From the NCBI RefSeq assembly GCF_000247645.1, contig NZ_AHWA01000005.1, forward strand, positions 372,001 through 436,000: 64,000 nucleotides of DNA. The letters are read 5' to 3'. Shown here in pieces: positions 44,001 to 50,763 of the stretch. Source of the stretch: Salinibacterium sp. PAMC 21357 (GTDB taxonomy: Bacteria > Actinomycetota > Actinomycetes > Actinomycetales > Microbacteriaceae). Position numbers and translations under genes: made by a program. Numbering within the stretch: the stretch's first letter is position 1; every line of letters begins with the position of its first letter. The notes beneath the pieces were generated by a model. It worked only from the letters and a program-made list of their open reading frames with translations. It searched no databases and was not told the DNA's origin.

Positions 44001-45465
44001 CTTCACCTTGGATGCCACGGAGACTCGCACCATCACCGGTGTTCCAGTTAATTCCAACTGTGTAGTCACCGAGACGGACGCGAAGAGTGCGGACACCACG
44101 ATCATGACGGCGAGTACTGACTCGACGCATATTGGGTCAAGTGTTGCAGTCGATAGTGCTGCTCGCACCGCGACCTTCACCAGATTGAGCCCGAACACTG
44201 CAGCCGGAGTTGTGACAAATACGGCGAAGGCCAATAACAGGTTTGACGCACCGGCAGCCCTCGTCGTAACGAAGAAGCTCTTCGGCGATGGTGCAACCCA
44301 GTTCGGTGAAGACAAGACCTTCAGCGTGGCTGTGTTGTGTACCTTCGGGGCGACAACCCAGTATGACGATTCGGTTCTGTTGAATGCAGGAAACGCGTGG
44401 CAGGTGGTGCTCGAAAACATTATTGCCGACTCGGATTGCACGTTCACGGAACCCAGTCTCCAAGGGGCGGATGCCGTAGTCATCACGCCGAACGACGGAA
44501 TCGATGCGACCGTGGGTACACTCACTGTTCCCGCACCAACAGTCGCCGTTCCGTCACCGATCGTCAACATTGACGTCACCAACTGGTACTTGACGGGTTC
44601 AGTGGAGGTCACCAAGACCTTCGCTGGTGATACCGGTGCGATTGATAAATTTGCGCGCAACCCTGTTCCGGAGATCGAGTTCGAGTTCAGCCTGAGCTGT
44701 CAGCGCGATGGCGAAGATGTTGTAGTCCCGGGTGGGGCAACTCGCACGGTGACAGCAGCATCCCCGGTAGCTGACTACACCGGCGTAGCTTCTGGAGCCG
44801 AATGTGCACTCACAGAAACTCGCACCGGTGGCGCCAGCATCACCCGCGTTCTGGATGACAACGACGAAGAACTCGTTGACGGCATGTTCACGATCACGGT
44901 CGACAACACGATTCTGTCGGTCGATGACCAAGCTCAGCAAGACCTGTCCGTCGAGAACACGTTCCGATTTGCCGAGCTGGCGGCGACGAAAAAGGTTACT
45001 AACGCAGACGATGCCACATCACGTGCTGCTGGTCCGTTCGAATTGACGCTGACCTGCACGCTCGATGGACGAAGCATCAACGCGGAGGAATCGGCGGCAC
45101 GATCGATCTCGAATGGTGAGGTCGTGACCTGGACAGAGCTCGCTGAGGGTGCTGACTGCACGATCGTGGAGACGGTCACCGGTGGTGCCGCGCAGACGTC
45201 GACAGTAGCAACCGCGGCAGACGGCAGCGCTGGACCCTCACTCGTAGGTACGTCAGTAGAACTCCTTCCGCTGCGGTGGACCGGAGCCGATGCGCCGAAC
45301 GCGATCACCTTTACGAACTCGTTCCAACTCGCGTACACCGGGTCGAACGTCAACGCGACATCACTGCTGCTGCTTCCGATCGGACTATTGCTGGTTGGTG
45401 GGCTGTTCCTTGGTTTGGTAGCAGCCAAGCGTCGTCGAAGCCGCGAGACAGTGTCAAGCGAATAA
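38005..45465 (+). CDS. Giant LAYTG-anchored surface protein with DUF11 and DUF5979 repeats
   Basis: A 2,486-residue exported protein. Signal peptide at residues 15-47 (ISAATALLVVAATLIPATAA). Six or so immunoglobulin-like modules follow, each opening with a line such as ATKPTKSFSPATN or VSTTKKFGKTSEAE and ending in SLTI..P. Then comes a DUF11-type module (DYTLKVTNTGTWPIVNPVIT) and another T/N-rich module. Five DUF5979-type modules (LRLEKEITG, LAVSKTVTT, LVVTKKLFG, VEVTKTFAG, LAATKKVTN) end it. The C-terminus has LAYTG at about 2442, a hydrophobic helix and KRRR, a class E sortase sorting signal. It should stand on the cell wall as an adhesin or stalk. The ATG at 38005 (GTGAGG upstream) is preferred over 37867. 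Confidence 0.92.
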   Translation: MLTRRAHSRAQKPTDSRSRPLRAVISAATALLVVAATLIPATAAAAFEPAAVRNVKSANATDVAPGDSFNWMIEVGCSVLTDECVDAVLTDEIPAEFIVPDPTEILLTPTLSDSERTITVTGQTVTVAFHQNLTTPAGKTGLTNGTVTVTIPVTVRSDLDYTPTPRTVENTSEMVAENAPMRPSTASVKLTVPLELATKPTKSFSPATNIAVAGLGTQLALGGENTSNAAVSSLTIQDPVNPAATGNIFRTALELKTLDSVTWPAGATSAVVSLWDSSLSTPAWVDAPSVNSGGTLVFPASVVPANAGGVRIVFSSGATADIPRAATANFILNLENRAGVVAKTYPNTSQSVVVRDSFSADKTVTANYVVTTATSAVSAGKSITPDRMSTIAFGANDLTKGTVTLTGGNAGSIPLTSLTIAEPSDPTLIDATNPLAPAHTGGGLIFSGFTTGVVWPAGATGANITYYFADGTNSGALAATAPGLPATGSAKRVTGFSVTFTGSMAQGVGAKLPFAITANTLQVAPNLSVDYLNKIKVTAVDKYNQNVGPKYASDTVTVLAEQINLETSKSLSRGTLRASPGQTTTATLTTHVLDYPSSTRSLDRIEMTDPSADTGLTDWYKYFNATRLVVTPVPGDATLTISYRDSAGAYTPLTVLSPGVQTYDIPSGIRGSIYGLKLDWNSTTGFQPDQTLVANVEYALRSTLRGETTSLPNAAATLENCSASSGSSSVGSTGLTSNDAVSSPCPTVKLVPYEGSGTGGSANLLDKNFINTNNTTNQDIMNTRNSESTRARLSWSTDGYSGVNKMVIYDGAVDSAGNPDPSAWTKGMYDAYNLSQIPKLSSIDPLVKYDKVAIEFYSKSALSSATAWVSITGYCTLAAPCDGGTAAARTLTAAQQADFVAVRFTFTEGTNRPGLAPAPGSGVADSIGNNRKIDLVFQMRDSLRSNAATPVVDGYRYNADVTTPTPPAIAHSVIRNDAHSEATLAVGDPLYDRAADTLELRDPALAVSAAKVWAGGPIPIPTTGSTVAVQPTSRVTLTAVNQTTAKVQSLSISEPNMSAATPNDSPFEDWNLQRFQSVSHPVGATGLTVTVIRSTGGNLTASGTNLAAMTTTILGWTPTQLADATAFTFVYTGQIKATASIASPGGTAAIAFDLSLRTSKRSGGAIVAGTDYNSTQATIGDTRWNPSSPAANPTFETSSLSAVKGANIGLIATTIDVSTTKKFGKTSEAESDRSTFPLTLEATPSGSERVQSLTITDDRATFWNAFDFTGMASGTPVLPAFSPSPSGSHTVIQVEACVGGAFIAADVVTAPSSSCTDRGGSWSGAGQWKTQAQAQANFLPTGVTAAQVQGLRFTVKRADDSQWENPQAPKVSIPILVQRRVDLRTGDPVPTDLSVNSAAPGETVLGTTTNSLSASVLGIWGKTATATNSATYLYKHATTGVQVKKSPTGVKAPGRLFDYTLKVTNTGTWPIVNPVITDYLPSDSTGAQLIFDPDKPWTYKYALSGAAPATPTGTALPVGTTGPIVDTTSDAYGPTTIEFTFPAGSVLEVGQSYVITVPMMFRPGLVNDTAVTNKFGISGDRAFDTCTAPAGFTADYVKATGECRTETTVRPSEQAALRALMTVKADLDTDFPIDQGFTGGTNAECTAAQSSAGFSSLPCVPLTLPGQKETWRLTAQNTGTTNMPRLVLSTRLPAVSDKTILDGFVRDSRWAAGFADEISADLGIPGATMTTYYTTAASPCKAVLQTPSNLNACGEDPATGWAEWTAGALSDPTVVTGLQFVIDFPNGSLFAPADIVTIDVVTRTAALSATPGADTTAKNSLSASAITRTGATNTPVTALDYSVVAVALATGSLRLEKEITGPAASFIPNGQTFTGKLVCTSLGETIERNYTMTFDSSTAPATVPAVTFDDLPGGASCTATETTASGQSSYSATTVTIDPRITDPTLLPTVTLTNDYQLTGLAVSKTVTTTAPVIPTQFEFTVSCTFLGVAVPLAAADATFTLDATETRTITGVPVNSNCVVTETDAKSADTTIMTASTDSTHIGSSVAVDSAARTATFTRLSPNTAAGVVTNTAKANNRFDAPAALVVTKKLFGDGATQFGEDKTFSVAVLCTFGATTQYDDSVLLNAGNAWQVVLENIIADSDCTFTEPSLQGADAVVITPNDGIDATVGTLTVPAPTVAVPSPIVNIDVTNWYLTGSVEVTKTFAGDTGAIDKFARNPVPEIEFEFSLSCQRDGEDVVVPGGATRTVTAASPVADYTGVASGAECALTETRTGGASITRVLDDNDEELVDGMFTITVDNTILSVDDQAQQDLSVENTFRFAELAATKKVTNADDATSRAAGPFELTLTCTLDGRSINAEESAARSISNGEVVTWTELAEGADCTIVETVTGGAAQTSTVATAADGSAGPSLVGTSVELLPLRWTGADAPNAITFTNSFQLAYTGSNVNATSLLLLPIGLLLVGGLFLGLVAAKRRRSRETVSSE

Positions 45466-45476
45466 TGCGGAAATTC

Positions 45477-45518
45477 CTCGGATCATCGTGAGCGGTTCTT
45501 GCGCGCATGATCCGAGGA
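45477..45518 (+). terminator. Hairpin after the surface-protein gene
   Basis: CCTCGGATCAT (45477-45487) pairs perfectly with ATGATCCGAGG (45508-45518), starting 12 bases after the stop. A 20-base loop and no T-tract. It lies between two convergent genes and may serve both. Confidence 0.65.
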
Positions 45519-45588
45519 CTCGGCGTTCGGCCCCGCGCGGTCAGCGCCCACAGGAGTGGCGTTGCTGGTATAGCGGCGCACCGATGGA

Positions 45589-46455
45589 CTAAAGGCGAAC
45601 TGCGACGGTAGTGAGCAGTTCGACCCATCGTGCGCGCGGCCCTGAGCCCTGCGCGGCTGCGTCGGCACCAGCGAGAGCATCCGCATTAGAGAGCACACAG
45701 AGATCGAGCTCTGTGAGCTGAGCAATATCAGCGATGGGCACTTGGAAGGTGCGGAATGGCCCCAGCGGCGGGGGAGTGCCAGTGGCTATGGCGCGGGCGC
45801 GAGCCTCTTCAAGATCAACATCGTCGAGCTGTGGGCGCTGGTCAAGAACGAACCCGGCGGCACGGAGTTCGACAGCACCATTCGCATTGGTCGCCCACGC
45901 TGCGATCTTCCAAAACAGTTGCGGGATGCCCACGCCCCGGTACACCGGATCCTCGTCACCGAGCACCGGCGCCGTAAACACGCTGATGCGGTTTCGGTTC
46001 GTGCGCGCGTACTCCAACACGTGATCTTCGAGACCGAGCCACAACTCTTTCGACTGGTTGAAGCCCGCAGCTTGGGGTGCGGCGTTCGTGAACGCGAACG
46101 TGTCGTAGTTGGCTTGGCTGGCGGTCGCCCCGTCTCCCCAGACAGGGTCTCGCCGCCGAACGAGATGCCCGCGGTCGAGATCATTGCGGGCGTACACCGC
46201 CTCGCCGGTCTGTTCCTGCTCCGGGATGCGCGAATCCAGATGCCAGTCATTGCCGCGACCCACATCTACGAGCTGATCGCCATCAATATTCACGCCGGTC
46301 GTGCTGGCGAGACCCCGCAGCGGATCCAGATTTACCGTGAAATGCGTGTACGGTAACTCGCGGATCGGGGTTCCTGACGCTGGGGAGGGGCACGGCACGG
46401 GAACGCCCAAAAAGTCAGCGTCGTACCCCTCAGCGCTGAGCGATGCGGCATCCAT
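45589..46455 (-). CDS. DNA/RNA non-specific endonuclease (NUC1/EndoG type)
   Basis: A 288-residue beta-beta-alpha-metal nuclease. Motif NDLDRGHLVRRRDP (about 113-126) contains the catalytic DRGH histidine, and the Mg-binding Asn is probably in TFAFTNAAPQAAGFNQ. The N-terminal strands (PYTHFTVNLDPLRGLASTTG) fit the family. No signal peptide is present, so either it acts inside the cell or its export is atypical. It is the last gene of an OsmC-symporter-nuclease run; 30 bases separate it from the symporter. A toxin or nucleotide-scavenging role is possible; no immunity gene is seen. Confidence 0.88.
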   Translation of the reverse strand: MDAASLSAEGYDADFLGVPVPCPSPASGTPIRELPYTHFTVNLDPLRGLASTTGVNIDGDQLVDVGRGNDWHLDSRIPEQEQTGEAVYARNDLDRGHLVRRRDPVWGDGATASQANYDTFAFTNAAPQAAGFNQSKELWLGLEDHVLEYARTNRNRISVFTAPVLGDEDPVYRGVGIPQLFWKIAAWATNANGAVELRAAGFVLDQRPQLDDVDLEEARARAIATGTPPPLGPFRTFQVPIADIAQLTELDLCVLSNADALAGADAAAQGSGPRARWVELLTTVAVRL

Positions 46456-46485
46456 AAAAGTAGTTAAACACTCGCTCCTGACAAT

Positions 46486-48150
46486 TTAGATGACGGGCAC
46501 AGCGGCGGCAGCAGCGGACTCATCAGCCGAATCGTCCTCGAGCGCCGTATCCTCGATGGCGCGCGCCGGTTCGGTCAACAGGAATGCTGTCGTTGCCCCG
46601 ATCGCGACGAGGATAAAGATCGCGAGTCCGAGCAATCCCGAACTGTTGAGCCAACCACTGGTCAAGGCGAAGACGGCAATCACAGCGAGCCACGCGGTTG
46701 CGACGACCGTTCCTCGTGACCGGCGGCGAGCATCCGCTGCTAGACGCCAGCGTGCGGTTGCGAGAGTGACCGAAATCAGCACAACGACATTGACAGACAT
46801 GCCAACCCACACGGGGTGGATTCCGAGGTGGAAGCTTGAGGGTGACCATGCTCCGAGCTGGTACCAGGTCAGTCCAGCGAGGAAGCCGGTGATGAGGGAT
46901 GCGTAGGCGGCGCGACGAGTGGCAAGCGGCCAGAAGAACACCGCAAGCACCGGTGCGAGCGTTGCGCCATTGCGCAGCGTCCACGCCAAGATGTTCCACC
47001 ACGCGGCCTGTTCGGTGCGCAAGAACGCAAAGAGGATCATCAGGCCAGTGAGGAGCACGAGCGACCACCGGGTGTACCGAACCAACTGCTCCTCGGTTGC
47101 GCCGGGGCGAAGCGCGCCACCAACATCGCGACCAAGGCTCGTCGCGCCCGAAAACTGGCACGGTCCAGCCCAGCCGAGGGCACACGCCCAGACACCAAGG
47201 AAGAACACACCAACTAGGGGTGCAGGAAGCACCTGAGAAATATAGGTGGGTACTGCAACGAGTCCCAGAGCTTGATTGGGAACAACGATCGCTGCGGCAG
47301 TGCCGAGGATTGTGCCACCCACAATGAGCGGAAGCCCGAATCCGGCGGCGAGGAAGAGCCCCTTCTGGCCGTCCTCAGGGGTGCGGCACGACAGACTCAT
47401 CTGGAACGCGGCCTGCGCGAGCAATACATTGACGATGAACGTTCCAAACCACGCAACGATCAGAGTCACGCCCGAGTTCGACAGATCAAGCATCTTCGGG
47501 TCGGTGGTCGCCAACTCGGCTAGACCGGCGAAACCTGGCCTGATCAGGAACGCGGTGAGTCCCACGGCGAGCATCGCGATGAAGGCGAAGCAGTTCATTG
47601 TCTGGCTGAATGCAATCGCACGCATTCCCCCAAACCAGAGGAACACCAGCAGCAGAACCGCAGTCACAATGATCGATGCATAAATCGAGAGATCGGTAAA
47701 CGCGGCGAGTGCCGAGGCGAAGGCGATGGCCGTTGCAACGGACCACATCGGAAACGTGAAAGCAGTGATGAGTCCAGAGATGATTTGGGCTACTCGACCG
47801 AAGCGTTCGCCGATCATCCCGGTGACCGTCACGACAAGTTTTTCTCGAAGCGGCTTCACGAGCAGCAGAGCAATAAGCAGCACCTGCACCGTTTCGGCAG
47901 CCCCGTACCAAATCGCCGAAATTCCTGTGTGATAGCTCAGCTCAAGGATCGCAATGTACGACGACCCCGAGAACAAGCCCGTGATGCACACCGCCACAGT
48001 CAGTGGACTGAACGTGCGGCCACCAACGAAGAAACCCCCAGCAGTCGTTGGCTTGCGTGCAGCGCGGCGTTGGATGACGGTTCCGCCCGCTACGAGCAAG
48101 GCGGTGTAGGCGATCGCAAGCCCGATTGTCCAGAGCCCTGCGTCGGTCAT
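46486..48150 (-). CDS. Sodium:solute symporter family protein
   Basis: A 554-residue transporter with about 13 hydrophobic segments, of the SSS (SLC5) family. Characteristic stretches: GGFFVGGRTFSPLTVAVCIT near the start, LFSGSSYIAILELSYHTGIS in TM2, and FLWFGGMRAIAFSQTMNCFA. The C-terminal tail is acidic and low-complexity. It imports an unidentified organic solute with Na+. Its ATG overlaps the OsmC stop by four bases, so the two are coupled. The substrate cannot be told from sequence. Confidence 0.9.
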   Translation of the reverse strand: MTDAGLWTIGLAIAYTALLVAGGTVIQRRAARKPTTAGGFFVGGRTFSPLTVAVCITGLFSGSSYIAILELSYHTGISAIWYGAAETVQVLLIALLLVKPLREKLVVTVTGMIGERFGRVAQIISGLITAFTFPMWSVATAIAFASALAAFTDLSIYASIIVTAVLLLVFLWFGGMRAIAFSQTMNCFAFIAMLAVGLTAFLIRPGFAGLAELATTDPKMLDLSNSGVTLIVAWFGTFIVNVLLAQAAFQMSLSCRTPEDGQKGLFLAAGFGLPLIVGGTILGTAAAIVVPNQALGLVAVPTYISQVLPAPLVGVFFLGVWACALGWAGPCQFSGATSLGRDVGGALRPGATEEQLVRYTRWSLVLLTGLMILFAFLRTEQAAWWNILAWTLRNGATLAPVLAVFFWPLATRRAAYASLITGFLAGLTWYQLGAWSPSSFHLGIHPVWVGMSVNVVVLISVTLATARWRLAADARRRSRGTVVATAWLAVIAVFALTSGWLNSSGLLGLAIFILVAIGATTAFLLTEPARAIEDTALEDDSADESAAAAAVPVI

Positions 48151-48686
48151 GAGCGGTACCGATCGTCAGAGTGCGGAGCAAACGTTTGCGGGGAGAACTG
48201 CCATTGAAGGTCGAGCGCCACGTTGGCATCCCGCAGCAGGTTCGTGGCAGGGCAGCGCTTGTCGACCAAGCGGCGAAGCTCCGCCAGTTCGGGCTCCGAG
48301 GCGGTCGTCACGATCTGCACCAGAAGGGCGTAGTCCGAAAAATGTGGAGAGACATCCGCCGTTCCAGCGAACCCCCGAACGTCCATGTGCGCACGGCTCA
48401 GAGTCTCGACGTCTTCGAGAGCAATGTCGAGTTCTTTCGCCACTGACTCGATGGTCACGGTGATGCACGCATTGACCGCACCGGCGACGAACTCCATGGG
48501 GGTGGGCGCCGTGTTCTCTCCGCCCTTAGCGAGAGGTTGGTCGGTGACGAATTCGAACTCGCGGATGCGGACCCGAGTGCGCAGGTGACGCAGCCACGAT
48601 CCGGTGGCGCGCACCGATTTCACCCAAGGGTCGTGAGCCGGGGTGCGAGGTGCAGCAGCAGCCTCAGCCTCTGTAAGTGAACTCAT
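48147..48686 (-). CDS. OsmC-family protein
   Basis: A 179-residue OsmC/Ohr-fold protein. Blocks: FVTDQPLAKGGENTAPTPME, then FVAGAVNACITVTIESVAKE (the redox-type Cys sits in NACITVT), and VDKRCPATNLLRDANVALDL with the second cysteine. The two Cys positions match the thiol-peroxidase family that removes organic hydroperoxides. The ATG at 48686 gives the natural N-terminus MSSLTEAE; the frame is open 17 codons further. First gene of the operon with the symporter and nuclease. Confidence 0.88.
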   Translation of the reverse strand: MSSLTEAEAAAAPRTPAHDPWVKSVRATGSWLRHLRTRVRIREFEFVTDQPLAKGGENTAPTPMEFVAGAVNACITVTIESVAKELDIALEDVETLSRAHMDVRGFAGTADVSPHFSDYALLVQIVTTASEPELAELRRLVDKRCPATNLLRDANVALDLQWQFSPQTFAPHSDDRYRS

Positions 48687-48804
48687 TCCGCGCCATCCAA
48701 TCTGGCCGCAGTGAAGAAGCAGCCCTATCGAATTCAAGGCCCTTTTCGACTGTGGCCATAATGACGTCGTAACGTAACTTCACATTGGCTCGGCCCTCAT
48801 CCGG

Positions 48805-49179
48805 TCATTGCGCAACTAGCCCCGAGAATGGTGTGGTCGAATCAGCTAACCGTTGAGAGGCAACGCTTGCGAAGTGCGTTTTCTCAGGTTGCGCGGCCAC
48901 GTGCTCAGGGAAATCTTCCTCTCCGATGCCGCCCGGAGCGTAGAAGCCTTCGATAAAATTGCGAGCCTCAGCCATCAGCTGATCTCGTGTCATCCGAGGG
49001 TGAAGGCCATTGCCCGGCGATGCAGCATCAGCAGCAAATACTCCAACGCTGAAGCCGTAAGTTCCCTCGGCTGGGCCGTTCAGCCACGCAAAGTTGTAGC
49101 TACTCGCCCGGTCGGGATGCGACTCTTCGCGAACACGGAATTGCTCGCCAAACACCGAAAATTCGAAGTCATCCAGCAA
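48805..49179 (-). CDS. Hypothetical 124-residue protein
   Basis: An acidic soluble protein with protein-like composition: FGEQFRVREESHPDRASSYN, then FAWLNGPAEGTYGFSVGVFA, then MTRDQLMAEARNFIEGFYAP. A TAG stop immediately precedes the TTG at 49179, so that TTG is the earliest start; no ATG lies nearby in frame. It follows the 72-residue gene by 25 bases and is probably cotranscribed. I recognise no family. Confidence 0.55.
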   Translation of the reverse strand: MLDDFEFSVFGEQFRVREESHPDRASSYNFAWLNGPAEGTYGFSVGVFAADAASPGNGLHPRMTRDQLMAEARNFIEGFYAPGGIGEEDFPEHVAAQPEKTHFASVASQRLADSTTPFSGLVAQ

Positions 49180-49204
49180 CTAGCTACCGCCCTGTTCCCT
49201 TGAT

Positions 49205-49423
49205 CTAGTCGACGATCTCCGTCTGAGTTTCGATGAAGGCGCGCTCGTCGTCGGTGAGGTGCTGGGGCGCAGTCGGGACGGCGCTCCCCGAAAGGGTCTC
49301 GATTTCTTTGAGCACTGACGCGCTGAGCTCGCCATGGAGATCCTTCTGAAGCTCGTGCTTCGCAGAAATGCTCAGCTCGGGCCACCAGCGCTCAATGGGG
49401 GGAAGGTTGGTGTGTGAATCCAT
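49205..49423 (-). CDS. Small hypothetical protein
   Basis: A 72-residue soluble protein from the ATG at 49423, chosen for the AGAGGAA site upstream. Sequence features: NLPPIERWWPELSISAKHEL, QKDLHGELSASVLKEIETLS, and a C-terminal helix LTDDERAFIETQ. The pattern suggests two or three helices. Probably the first gene of a two-gene operon with the 124-residue gene. Family unknown to me. Confidence 0.6.
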   Translation of the reverse strand: MDSHTNLPPIERWWPELSISAKHELQKDLHGELSASVLKEIETLSGSAVPTAPQHLTDDERAFIETQTEIVD

Positions 49424-49581
49424 GGGGTTCCTCTCCGCGGTCGGTTGACCTATTCTGCACCAGGTAGATGATGGTTTCATCGTCAACGCGCTGTTTCCTC
49501 AGACCGATTCATCTAGGGAATGTCAGTGGCTCAGAGTATGTTTTAAAGAAAGTTGGCCGACACGCCGAGACACTACATCTG

Positions 49582-49616
49582 GGGTAATGACATGGGTGTC
49601 ATTACCCATATATAGT
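49582..49616 (+). promoter_or_regulatory. Palindromic operator and -10 before a 27-residue peptide gene
   Basis: GGGTAATGACA (49582-49592), TGGG, TGTCATTACCC (49597-49607) is a perfect 11-base-arm palindrome. It is followed directly by the AT-rich CATATATAGTG, which offers a -10 box (TATAGT or TATATA). A repressor bound here would cover the promoter core. The peptide ATG lies 63 bases after the palindrome. Confidence 0.7.
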
Positions 49617-49669
49617 GAAATCTCCGACAAACCGTCGGCAAACTTCGAGAAGACTTTAAGGAGGATCGA

Positions 49670-49753
49670 ATGGATAACGACAACGACAACGTCGGCGGAT
49701 ACGCAATTCCCGTCGACCCAATGGATCTTCTGCAGTGCGATAGCTGCCAGTAG
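49670..49753 (+). CDS. 27-residue acidic peptide with C-terminal Cys-x-x-Cys
   Basis: A tiny gene with a perfect ribosome-binding site AAGGAGG 5 bases before the ATG, a promoter/operator upstream and a strong hairpin 33 bases after its stop. The peptide has three parts: MDNDNDN (acidic, polar), VGGYAIPVDPMDLL (hydrophobic core) and QCDSCQ (two cysteines spaced CxxC at the very end). There is no signal peptide. It could be a modified-peptide precursor, a redox- or metal-sensing leader peptide, or a small protein partner. No maturation enzyme is adjacent. I do not recognise it as a known family. Confidence 0.6.
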   Translation: MDNDNDNVGGYAIPVDPMDLLQCDSCQ

Positions 49754-49785
49754 AAACTTACTGAGCTAACGCCTCACAAGATTAC

Positions 49786-49822
49786 TGAAGCCCCGGCAGA
49801 CCTCACGGTCACCGGGGCTTCA
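49786..49822 (+). terminator. Hairpin after the 27-residue peptide gene
   Basis: TGAAGCCCCGG (49786-49796) pairs perfectly with CCGGGGCTTCA (49812-49822); the loop holds a further GACC/GGTC stem. It isolates the small gene from hadA as its own transcription unit. No clear T-tract. Confidence 0.75.
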
Positions 49823-49912
49823 CCCATTAACGGGCGAGACCACAGTGGCTGCCGCTCACAGCCACAGAACCCACACACCCGCGCACCCAGAACATTGCCT
49901 AAGCTGGACACC

Positions 49913-50359
49913 GTGCCAGTGAATAAAGAACTAGAAGGTCGGGTCTTCCCGCCCACCAGTCCCTACCTCGTTGGGCGAGAAAAAGTGCGCGAATTCTCCC
50001 GCGCCGTCTTCGCCCAGAGCCCCCTTAACCACGACCCCGAAGCCGCACGCGCAGCCGGCTACGCCGACGTCGTCGCACCGCCCACCTTCGCTGTCGTCAT
50101 CCAAGAAGCAGGCCTCGCCCTCCTCCTGGCTGCCCCAGACACCGGCATCGACTTCTCCCGCATCGTGCACGGCGAGCAAAAGTTCACCTACACCCGGCAG
50201 ATCGTCGCCGGCGACGAACTCACCGCCATCCTCACAGTCACGAGCATCAAGTCGCTCGGCGGCAACGACATGATCACCGCCGAAACCGCCATCAGCGATG
50301 CCACCGGCGAGCACGTCGTCACCGCAACCTCCGTACTCGTCATGAGAGGCACAGAATGA
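49913..50359 (+). CDS. hadA: MaoC/HadA-type (3R)-hydroxyacyl dehydratase subunit
   Basis: A 148-residue hot-dog fold protein of the FAS1-like/HadA group: NKELEGRVFPPTSPYLVGRE at the N-terminus, AGYADVVAPPTFAVVIQEAG in the middle, and IVHGEQKFTYTRQIVAGDEL. It pairs with the HadB-type subunit of the next gene, which carries the catalytic residues, to dehydrate hydroxyacyl thioesters in fatty acid elongation. I chose GTG at 49913: TAAGCT lies 7 bases upstream (leaderless type); an in-frame TTG at 49895 is less likely. Four-base overlap with the next gene. Confidence 0.88.
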   Translation: MPVNKELEGRVFPPTSPYLVGREKVREFSRAVFAQSPLNHDPEAARAAGYADVVAPPTFAVVIQEAGLALLLAAPDTGIDFSRIVHGEQKFTYTRQIVAGDELTAILTVTSIKSLGGNDMITAETAISDATGEHVVTATSVLVMRGTE

Positions 50360-50763
50360 GCGACCTCGTCGTCGGCCAGGAACTCATCACCGGCAAAGTC
50401 ACCCTCACCCGCTTCTCCCTCGTGCGTTACGCCGGAGCGTCCGGAGACTTCAACCCCATTCACTACCGGGATGATGTTGCCGCCTCCGTCGGGCTCCCCG
50501 GCGTTCTCGCCCACGGCATGCTCACCATGGGCCTAGCCGTGCAACCCGTCATCGACTGGATGGGCGACCGCGGCGAACTCGTCGAATACGGTGTGCGCTT
50601 CACCCGCCCCGTCGTCGTCGACGGCAACGGCGGAGTCACCGTTACTGTCACCGCCAAAGTTGGCGCCATCGAAGACGACATCACCCGCATCGACCTCACC
50701 GTCAGCGCCAACAACCAAACGGTGCTCGGTAAATCACAAGTGAGGGTCAAGCTCCATCCATGA
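50356..50763 (+). CDS. hadB: MaoC/HadB-type dehydratase catalytic subunit
   Basis: A 135-residue hot-dog hydratase. RYAGASGDFNPIHYRDDVA carries the hydratase-2 catalytic Asp and His (GDFNPIH), followed by GLPGVLAHGMLTMGLAVQ. ATGA overlaps tie it to hadA before and murB after. It is the usual actinobacterial hadAB-murB arrangement, so fatty acid dehydratase is the likely role; in mycobacteria the homologue serves mycolate synthesis, which need not apply here. Confidence 0.9.
   Translation: MSDLVVGQELITGKVTLTRFSLVRYAGASGDFNPIHYRDDVAASVGLPGVLAHGMLTMGLAVQPVIDWMGDRGELVEYGVRFTRPVVVDGNGGVTVTVTAKVGAIEDDITRIDLTVSANNQTVLGKSQVRVKLHP

Noticed and set aside
49587-49769. A 60-codon frame covering the 27-residue peptide gene.
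   Set aside because: Its ATG lies inside the operator palindrome and it has no ribosome-binding site; the shorter gene in the other frame has a perfect one.
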